A stretch of 64,000 bases of DNA from Labia minor (lineage: Eukaryota > Arthropoda > Insecta > Dermaptera > Spongiphoridae): positions 12,883,580 through 12,947,579 of the forward strand of contig OY720344.1 of NCBI GenBank assembly GCA_963082975.1, written 5' to 3'. The notes beneath the pieces were generated by a model. It was not told the origin of the DNA and made no database searches. It saw nothing but the letters and a program-made list of their open reading frames with translations. Below are positions 12,801-24,379 of the stretch, in pieces (the stretch's first letter is position 1; each line of letters starts with the position of its first letter). The translations under genes were made by a program, and so were the position numbers.

Positions 12801-15533
12801 AAACATAAATCTTTATTTCTACGGTCAGTTTAGAGATAATAAATGATAACGTGGTAGGTAATGAGCTAAATTTCTCAAAAGTTATTAGAAAACTACTAAT
12901 TTTGAATAATATCCGTGAACCAAATTTTCGTGATCGCAATTACCTCTGGCGAGATAGTGAAAATTATCAATCATATTATTAGTACTAATAATTAAACAGA
13001 ACAAGTAGTAATCTTGTTAATTAAAAATTTTAGTATTAAATACAAGTATATTTATAAATTTATTATTATAATTTTGATGTTTATTTATAAAAGAAAATTG
13101 AATAATTTCTTAAACAAGATGTTCTTAATTTAATTTATAATTTAGTTCAAAATTAAATTTTATTTATTTAAATTTAACTAATTCATATGATTAATTATGA
13201 AAAATAACTCAATTAAAAAGATTTTAATAATAAATTAATTAAATTAATATTAATAATATTATTAGATTTTTTAAAAATATTTATTAAATTTGTTCATTAT
13301 GTCAAATATCATCCCATCCATAGTTTAGTTAAATAAACTCAGTCAATTTATGCAAATTTAATTATTCAATAAAGCTTATAAATTAGTCTGTTTATATAGA
13401 TTAAGGCCATCTATATTTCTATCCATCTATCTATCTATATATATAAATATATATATAGCATATAAATTAAAGTTACAACTTTATTCAACATCAATATTGT
13501 GGTTTTTATAAAATTTAATACCACTAAAAAATACATAATTATGAATAATGTAATATAAATTCATTTTTATTAAATCTTGCATGAATCTCTGAATAGTAAT
13601 TCATTAATTCAAATCTCTTTAATCAATATTAAGAAAATAAATATAAATTTATTTATATATAAAGCAAAAGTTCATAATTCATTTATATATATATATCTGT
13701 GGCTCTACGGAACTCGAAAGTTCTAGGCCGCAGCAACCACACCCCTCCAAGTATTCCTATTCTGAGCCATCTATATCGTATATCTAACTACATTTAAATA
13801 TTTTTATTGATTTCTAATAGATATATATATCTTCTATAATATAAAAATGAATGACAAAATGTATTTGTAAGACCATAACTCAAAAACGCCTGGACCAATT
13901 TTGCCAATTTTTACCGACCGACGATAGTAAGGGAGGTATTGTTTTCACACCAAATTTCACATGTGGAGATTTTTACATATCTCCACGAATCATGCATTTT
14001 CTAAACAGAAAAAAGTATTTTTAGCATGATGTCTGTCCGTCCGTCTGTCCGTCTGTCCGTCCGTCCGTATAGATGTGTACAGCCTGAACGGCTCAACCGA
14101 TTTTGATGAAATTTGGTATATTTACTTAATGCATCAGTGGGATGAATTGTTCAACTTTTGGTGCAAATCCGGAAACCGGAAGTGGTAGTATTAGCGATCG
14201 ACGATAGGAAGGGAAGGGTTATTTTCACACCAAATTTCACATGAGGAGATTTTTTTACATATCACCACGAATCATGCACTTTGTATTGGTTTTATCCTCG
14301 GAAAATCATATTTATTAGATTTTTCTTGATTTAAAATTATATGACGTCATCCAGCCATTCATGACGTCACAGCCTGGTCTTGCATATATATTATAAATAA
14401 AATAAAATTAAAATTGTTTATATTTATTATTTATATATCCATATCTGTTTTTTATTACATTAATAGATATATTAAAATTATTTGAAATTGTTTCTGTAGC
14501 TGCTAATTAATTTACTTCAAACCGTCGGTCGGTTCGGACCTGGCCACAGGTCAACTTATTTACTATCTCGTAAGAGTGTGTGTATGTATGTAACAAAGAT
14601 TACGCAAAAACGGTTTGAGCTAGAATGATGTAATTTGGTACATGAGCATTATTCAAAATTCGTAGTTTTCTAACAACTTTTGAGAAATGTAGATCAACCG
14701 AAAGAGGGTCATTACTTACAACGTTTTGATTTTTTTTCCTCTAAAGTGACCGTAAAAATAAAGATATATGTTTAATAATTTTTCACATGATTAATAATTG
14801 TATAAATCTTCTATATATAGAATTTCAGCTTGATTGATTCCCTGAAATTATCAGAATTAATTTTTTAACACTGCAAATCTCACGCGCCAACACGTGACGT
14901 GGTGCCATCAACAAAAAGCCAAACATGCGCTGGTTTAATATTTATAATTTATAATTAATTAAATTTAATTTAAATATAATATATTATGTTATTTAATCCA
15001 ATTCAAATTGCGAGATAGTCGAGTGGAGACACTCCAGCTAATTTTTTTAAATGTTCGATAAAGTCCAAAAATGTTTTTTACGGTAAGAAAAAACCGAATA
15101 ATTGCCGGGAAAACCCTAAAAACAGCCCTTTTCTTTTTCCCATACAAACCTAACGTTACCATGGCAACCGATAACAACAAATTTGACTCTACATTTTTCT
15201 TTTCCAGAAAGCCACCGAAAAAATCAAATTTAAGTAGGTATTTAAAAAATAGTAGGCAAAGAAAAGAACGTTTAAAATCAAGTCAGGTAGGGTTATCTGA
15301 TTTGTTAGAATTACAAAAAAGATAGGGAACCTAACATTAAAAAACGATTAATTGAGTCTCAGTCTGAGAGAGAAAATACGCTTTTTAAAGATTGGGTCTT
15401 ACATGCAGCTGGTCGCTCTAAAGAGACAGAAGAAGAAAAAGAAGAAAGGTTAAAAAATGATAGATTTTAGGGGGTACAGGAGGCAGAGCCCCCGTCTAAT
15501 TGTGAAGAGCGCCTAAGGCGCTTTGAGCAGCTA

Positions 15534-15566
<33 letters not shown>

Positions 15567-18500
15567 GTATAATAGAATCTAAGAGAAAATAATTGATATT
15601 ATCAAATTCGCAGCAATGAAAAGGAGAGATGAAATATTATCTAGGTATATACCATTATTAATTTTTTGCTAGTATCTAAAAACATGAAATTTGAATTTAA
15701 ATTGTAATAAATCGTGATGCAAAATGATAATCTATTGAAACATATTATTTTCGGCAATGGATCATCTTTTTATTTTTAAAATAAGAAAATATAACATTTA
15801 TTAATGAAAATAATCCTTATTTAATTAATTATTTACTCTTTGTTTTTTATTACTTTATTAATTGCGTACTGATATTTCATATTTTTAATAGAAATTAATA
15901 ACCGTAGTAGTATGACTAAAATTACTAAAATACAACAAAAATAAAGATTTTTTGTAAAATATAGATTTGACGTTCAATTATGAAAACATCAATAAATTTT
16001 TTTCTTATATTACAAAAACATAGTAATTTAAATTATTATCGAATTTCAATTATATAGAAAAAAAAAGTAATATATTTTTTTAAAGAGATTTTTTTTTTCA
16101 ATTCTTCCCCTTCCCACTTGCCACAACAAAAACGCAAACGCTTCACTAACTAATCAACGAAATTGATTACCGACATGCTGGCCTGCTTCAATTTCGATAT
16201 AAGAGTGGTGGGCTGTGATGGAAATCCGTTCGCCAACTAATAAATTCTCTAAATGAAGGATTCCAAACAACAGAAATTTATAAATTGTTTTGAAATAAAA
16301 AGTATTCACTGACTAGAATTAAAATAATCTCTGATTGATTGCTTTTTATAATTTAATCAAATTAAATAAATCATTAAAATAATATTATGTTTCTTTTTTA
16401 TTACTATCTCGGCATAGATAGTATTGCGATCACGAAAATTTTCGATGTTGAGATTTTGATGTTTTTATACGTTTTGAAGGTTCCTGAATCATCTGTCTCT
16501 GTGTATGTGTGTGTAGACAAAATTACGAAAAAACTGTTTGAGCTAGAATAATGAAATTTGGTACACGGGCATTATTCAAAATTCATAGTTTTCTCTCAAC
16601 TTTTGAGAAATGTAGCTCAACCGGAAGAGGGTCATTACTTACAACGTTTTGATTTTTTTTCCTCTAAAGTGACCGTAAAAATAAAGATATATGTTTGATA
16701 ATTTTTCACATGATTAATAATTGTATAAGACTGCTATATATAGAATTTCAGCTTGATTGAATTGCTGAAAGTACCAGAATTAATTTTTTAACACTGCAAA
16801 TCTCATGCGCCAACACGTTACGTGTTGCCATCAACAAAGAGCCAAACATGCGCTGATTTAATAAATATTATTTATTAATTTTAATTTATAATTTTTAATT
16901 AATTTAATTTAATTTAAATTAATATATGCTATTTAATCCAATTCAAATTTGCGAGATAGTCGAGTGGAGACACTCCAGCTTATTTTTATTATTAAAAATA
17001 TATTTCATTAATATTTAGATCCATAATATTTAACTCCCGACCCGATTTTAATTTTATCATATTTCAAATGTATAACAACTTTATTGAAGCTAAACATTTC
17101 AAAAGTTATTAGCAGGATTAATCACAGATTTATCTTCAAAGCAATCCCTATCCCACGCCATTCATATCTAATTTCCTAAATTTTTCCATCCTGTTCTTTA
17201 TAACAAAGTTCTTGCTGAAATCTCATTACAGAGTTTTTAACTTTTCTCTTTTTTGAAAATTATATTATATTCCAAGTTAACTCTTAAAAAATCTTCTTTC
17301 AAGCTATTCAAAATAAATATTCTCTATAAATAATAACTTTTTATTTACTTTGATATTTGATATATATATATATAAGAACAGAATAGAAATTTCTACAAAT
17401 ACATGACTTTTATGAAAAAACTTATTTTCGAATTCATGTAATCAAACCAAATATCTACCATAATATAAATATATTTGTAAAATTTTTCCATTTACTTACT
17501 TCATATGTTTTACTTTCATATCTTTTAATCCATACAATTTAGCTTGCTTGAGAATAAATGATAAACTGACACTACCTCGGCCATTTGCATGCAAATCTTT
17601 TATATCTAATGGATCCAAAACCGGCACATTGTAGTCAGGATCTCCTCCTAGAACAAACATACAATAAATTTAAAAAAAAATGTATAAATATATGAAATTA
17701 ACATTGCATATAATATAAGTAATAACTTACAAAAATAATGAATCAATTTGTTTTGTTTTTTGTTTTGAGTTTTTGCCGATTGAAAAAAAAAACAGATAAA
17801 AATAATCTTTTTGTTATTTTTTTAATTTAATTTAGAAAAAGTAACATTTAAGGTAAAAATATATTTAGTGAAAATTTAAAATATGTATATATATATGTAT
17901 TTTGTAGTAAATTATTCCGATGGTCTATTTGTAGGTAAGTTAAAAGTCAAGGCACGGATTAACTCGAGTAATTGGATCGAGACAAAGTTAGAGGTCCATT
18001 TAGGTGTTTACGAATGAGAGAAGATGGCAACGAAAGAGCAACTGTTGTTGTCCTCTCTGTAGTTGGATAATAAGATCGCCACCAGTGAGCCAAAAAAGAA
18101 ACAGACACACAGAAATCGAATTTGCCTTGCTTTGATCTTGAATCCTGACAAGAAGCACGAAGATAACAAAAGTAATTACTCTGATGAAAGCAGACAACAA
18201 CAAAGTAATGTCTTATTTGACAGTAGACAATGCCTCTTGAGATGAACTGTTCTTCTCTTAAATTAATTACTTTATTATTTTTTTTATTTTTTTATTTTTA
18301 TTTTTCATTTTATATTTAATTCCCACTTTCCAAATTGTGATATTGAGTTTTGGAAAACAACAGAAAATTAACAAATGAAAATACACAAGGGTATACAAAA
18401 AAGTTTTGATTTAATATTTAAATGTAAAACATAAAAAAAAATTAATTAATTATTTTCTCATAAATAAAATTAATTAAGGTAATGAAAAATTATAATATTA

Positions 18501-21500
18501 ATATGTACTACATATCAAGTAAAAAAATACATTTTATAATTTATATAACATATATTTTTTTTAGAAAATACTAATATTTATTTAAAAATTTATAAAGATA
18601 ATATTAACAAAAAAATGAATTATTTTACATTAGCTAATGAATATTTTTAAAATTTTCTCATAAAATAGTATCTTTTTTTCTCTAATGTATATGAACCGAT
18701 CTTATAAATGGAAAATGGAAAACAAAACAAAATATTGAAATATTATATAAAAAGATAAGTTTTTAAAGAAAATTATATTCAAAATAAATTTCCATTTATT
18801 TCTATTAAATTTAAAAATTGATCATGGTATTCATTTTATATTTAGTTTATTATTACCAAGGATATAAGTATAAAGTATATGATTTTTGCCCATGCCATCA
18901 GAAATATATTTATTATATTTATAGCTATATATTCTGAAAAACTAAGAGATATAAACTTTGTAGCAAGTAAAGATAAAATAAAATTTAGATTAATATTTAT
19001 TATATTATATTAAATTTAATTATACAAATGAAATAATATTCTAAACTAAAATCCTTGGGGGAAGAATTAAATATACATTTGGCAATATGCAAATTGTTTA
19101 AAACAGAATGGCATGTGTTGAGAGAGTTTTCAAAAAGCACAACTTTGTTTTTAGAGAAAAGAACAAGTTTCATTGGTTTGGATATTTTAACTATTAAAAA
19201 TACCAAATTAAAATAAATGTAAAATTAGAGAATTAGATTATAAAAAGAAAAATGGACTGGAAATTATGAATAAAAACAAAAAAAACCCCAATTTTGCACA
19301 TAATTGAAATAACTTATAATAGAATCTATTACTTTCAGGTGGCGATCCTTCTATTCAATATTAACTTCAACTCTGACTTTTGTTGTTTTAATATATATTT
19401 ATCATTTTTTTAAATCTTATAATCTTATATAATATTTATTCTGTGATTTTGATTAAAAAAAAATTATAGCAAATTCTATAATAAAAAAAATTCCCATTTA
19501 GTCAGTTATTGTTTCTAAATTTTTAAAATTCTAAACAATTTATTAAAACTATTTTTTTATTTTATTTCAGGTCAGTTGTCAACGTCTTTATATTAATTCT
19601 ACATTAATCGGTAAGGATTTGTTTGTTTTTTTTTTAATATGAAAGATTATAAAATGAAATGAAACTAACCTGGGAATAAATGGGTGATCGCTTCACGAGC
19701 ATTTTTCGTGGCACATTCATCGAAATTAGGTCCTATAGCACAGGGTGTAATATATGAAGCTGTAACAAAGAAAAAAAAATTATTAAATTTTAAACTTCTT
19801 AATTTATAGTTTTCATAATAATAATAATAATATTAATAATAATTCAGAGAAATAAAAAAATAATTATTAAAAATTATTATTATTGCTTTTATATATATTT
19901 ATTTATATTTTATTTATTGTTATATATAATTAATTTTTTGAACTTTGGGGGTTAAGTTCTATCATCCTCTACTTCAGCAAACCAAAATTTTCATTATAAA
20001 ATTAGAAACTAAAATTTTAAAATTCTAAGAATTGTACTTATAGTACTAAAACTTTTCATTTCTTATATACATGCTTAAAAATCTGTGTAATCTTAATGTT
20101 CTGTTAAACCAGGGGTATCTAAACTATGACCATTCGAGGGCCACATTGCTGGGGCGCACATAAACATTGTACCTTTTTTTAGAAGATTTTTTTTAAAAAG
20201 TCGGAAATATTTAAAAGTCTGATCTCAAAATCATTTTACTTTTTTTTTTAGAACCATATTGAAAAAATTTAAATATTTTCATATTTTGCGTTTGGGCCGC
20301 ATCTCAAAGGGTTTTGGGCCGCACTTTAGACACCCCTGTGTTAAATGGTAAACTTGTGAAGAAAATTAAAATTATTAAGAATTTTTCCGGAAAAATATAT
20401 AATATAATATATATAATGATTAAAAAGATGAATTAATTAACAAAGTTTACATAAAATTTTATTTGTATTATTAATGTAAGTAATATTTAATTTTTATATT
20501 TGTTTATTATAAAGTTTAATATGATCCTTTATTATAAGTTATAAAAAAAATTATTTGTCAAATATTATTTGCTTATTTTAAAAATAGAAAAAATTGAAAA
20601 ATCGAATCTCCAATTAATAAAGAATCATATTAATTCATAATGCTTTCAAAAATACCTTTTGAATATAATTCAAATTTTTTATTAAAGAATTAATTGTATT
20701 ATTATATGATTAAATTATTTACTATATAATTTAATTTTGAATGTTTATTATATATATATATATATATATAATCACATTATTAAATTTTTAATTCAATACT
20801 TGATAGAATCTCAATTATTAAAATTAGAATGATCTCAAAGGTAAAAATAATTAACTAGTTAACAATTTTTTTGAATAAATTTTAATCTTTTTCGGCTCAA
20901 GATTTATTATCTATTCAAATATTAATAACAAAGTAGTTATTTTAATTTAAAAGTTACCTTTGATTAATATTACCTTTCTCTCTTTTGATTACTTTTAATA
21001 ATAAAACGTATAAAGGATGATTGCAATTACTAGAAATTTAATAAGTCACACTTTTATACGACAAAAAAAAAAATTCTAATTTTTCCAGAAAGCTTTTCGT
21101 ATCCAGTAAATTCGATCCAACTTTAGTGGTTAAATTACAGTATGGTGACAAAAACTGTAAAGGTTTGCAAAAGAGAGAGAAAGATAAATCGAATTTAAGT
21201 AAAAGTGGGTGAACGTTGAGGAAAATGGGTGGATTCATTTTCAAGGTGCTGCTTGGGTTGCTCGATAATCTCGTTTCCGTTTTCCGTTCTGTGACGAAAG
21301 CAACACGATAGTGTGTCGCTGGAAAAGGCGTTAATCCCTGTGGACTATGTAAGGGGTGGGATTTTGGGGAGGCTGGCGAGATGGTTCGTTGGCAATAAAT
21401 CTTGGCAACACTGTCAAGCCACTTAGCGCCGTTTCAGGGTGATTGTCAATAGGAATTGTCATAGCGCACACATGTTCATACCCACCCCAATCGATCATTA

Positions 21501-23388
21501 CTTTATTTGACAGATCCAGAGCACACGAGAGGTCCTTCGAATGACAGAATCTAACACCTTAACAACCAATATCCTCCAACATCCTCCAACATTCAAGAAG
21601 AGTTCAAATAACCAATCACAAAATGATTAATTATTCTTTACGGACACATTTAGAAATACACTTATAAATATAACCATTAATCCAATCCGATTCTAAACTG
21701 AACTCTTAATAATTAAAGTACTATTTCCAAATAATTACTAACAGATATAAATCACTTGTATATTGTTTTGTTATAAAATAATAAAATATTTTCGGCAAAA
21801 TACGAAACTATAATAATATATCTTCTTTCAAACAAATTTTTGGATTTTTTAAAAATTTATAAAATAGAATATAGAACAATAAATTAGAAGGAAAACTTTT
21901 TTGATAAAAGTGGAGTGTAGGTTAGTAATTTTATAAATCAGTTGGCAAACTAAACTTGGATGTAACACAATAGTTTTCATTGATTAATTAAATTTTTCAA
22001 ACATCTCCTTTATTTCCGTGACAAATTAAAAACATGAAAAAATTAATCAATTTAAAAGTTAATTAGAAAACTAATATAAGTACTTGTCAAAGCAAATTGC
22101 AAAAAAAATAAAATTAGATTGGTAATATTAGGTATAAAAATTAAAAACTTGATATTGATACACTCAATAATATTTTAAATTCAATTTTATAAAAAAATTT
22201 TATAATAATTATTATTGATATTAAATTAATAAAACTTTGGTGGTTGTTTTTATTTATAACGGAATTTTGCAAATTAAACCACATTTTGATATTTGTTATT
22301 GTAAATTTATTCAAAAAATACAAAAATATACACAACGTTTCGATTGCTACTTCTGGTTTAATTTACAAAATTCCGTTATAAATAAAAACAGAAGAAGTAG
22401 TCGAAGTAGCAATCGAAACGTTGTGTATATTTTTGTATTTTTTGAATAAATTTACAATAACAAATATCAATATGTGGTTTAATTTACAAAATTCCGTTAT
22501 AAATAATTATTAATATTGAAGTATTTTTTAAATATTCTAAAATTACAAGAGAAATTTATATTCCTTTTGAAAAAAATTGTTTAGTTTAAGAAATCATTAA
22601 AAATAGTTAATAATTTCAATAAATATTATCAATTAATAATATATAAATATAGAAATTTATACATACTTATTCTCTGATTTATTAAAATAAATATAAATTT
22701 TTCTTTATATTTCTAATAAATCACTCAACTATATATTAATTTAATTGATGAATTAAGAAAGTTTTTATTTTTACTTAATTTTATATAAAAGTATAATATT
22801 TGATTAAGAGTTAGATAGAATAAGTAATATTTCTTTTTAATTAACATTTTATAAGAATATCAAGTATAGGCCCTGGTATACCGTATATTATTTTTTATTA
22901 AATTCATATTAAATTAATAAGATACTTGGTTTCATTTTAATATTTTAATCATAGTTTCTTTTGATATTTATCAATATATAAGAAAGGAGGCAGCTAGCCG
23001 AGCGTGTAGCATAACAATTTTCTACACAAGAAGTCGGCGTTCGATTCCAACTAAGAACAAAATTTTTTCTAATAAAATTCAATTTAACATCAGCTGCCTC
23101 CGGCTCCAAGAACTGTCAGTTCCTGGTTCTATACATGCGGAAGGCAACGGGAAACCACCGCATTAACATTCCCAAGAAAAATTATCATGGCTGTGCAGCT
23201 TCTAAGGCTATCCTAGTCATGATGATAGCTAAACTCCGAAACGGAGACGGCACCTTAATAAGAATTATTTTCTATAATTAGGAAATCAAAAATCAAAACA
23301 CTAAACTAAGATCTTTACAAATCGATTTTAATATTCAAATAAATAACCCATAAAAGTCTCAAAAGTTATTTTTGAGAATCTAAAGGCT

Positions 23389-23426
<38 letters not shown>

Positions 23427-24348
23427 TTGTCTGCTCTGATAACCTGCTCTGAAAAGGACGATGAATTCATACATCAGTGATTTGTTGATATAAAATCAAC
23501 AACCCTGTGCGAGAACAAGTCTTGTTATGACTTTAATCAGTCGTCCAAGTTAATAGGATGTTAAAAATATAAAACATATAATTAGATTATAATAAGAATC
23601 ATTGATCACATAAGTTAGGTTATAATTTAGGTGATGGTATGAAATGAAATAAATTAAAACTATGAATTTTATGAAATTTATTCTGTAATATTAAATTTAT
23701 ATTTATATATCTTAATATATTTTATCATTATTAAGTATTTAATCAAAACGGGTCAGTGAAATTTTATGATTTCAATCTTAACTCTTATATATATCTACAA
23801 ATATGTATATGATAATATTGGTACAATTTTTTTCTAATATAAGAAGAATAGATAGACAGATAAATAGATTTTATTTTTTAATATTTATTTAATAAAAGCT
23901 TGTTGTTGTTTTTGCATAAAAAAATCTTTTAAATTAAAATACAAAAAAATATTTGTTGGTTTCAAAAGTATTAACTTTAATTAAAGTTAAACGAAAAAAA
24001 AAATTCCAATTAGAAAAAAAAAAATAATAATAATAATAATAAAAACACGAAAAAATCATTACTCTTTGTAATACTTTGTGAATGTGGTGTGGTGGAAGGA
24101 AATCGAATCGATGAACTCGTGGGACATCTGTCACGAAGCCAATCGGCCTGGCAACCCCAACCCGTTCGGGAAGCCGCCAGTAGGATTATCAACCACTCTT
24201 TATCTCCCAATACCGTTTGAAATATGAATGTATTCAAGGGGACCTTTTTTTTTTTTATTTTATATAAAATAAAATAAACTTGTGCCTGTGAAATATAACA
24301 TCCACTTAAAACGTAGTACTCGTTATGTGTGACATTTTGAATATAACA

Positions 24349-24379
<31 letters not shown>

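Larger units (their letters stand above)
13833..15534 (+). mobile_element. Helitron (H2) carrying a nested F2+F1 pair
   Basis: The 5' end TCTATAATATAAAAATGAAT begins at 13833 and reaches 13910. The element resumes at about 15042 with T's and AAATGTTCGATAAAGTCC, and ends at 15531-15534 in CTAG. The 3' hairpin is GAGCGCCTAAGGCGCTT-like, just before CAGCTAG. Without the insert it would be about 570 bp. A degraded reading frame lies at 15071-15465. The 3' end matches the H1 Helitrons, whereas the 5' end is of a different type. Confidence 0.75.
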
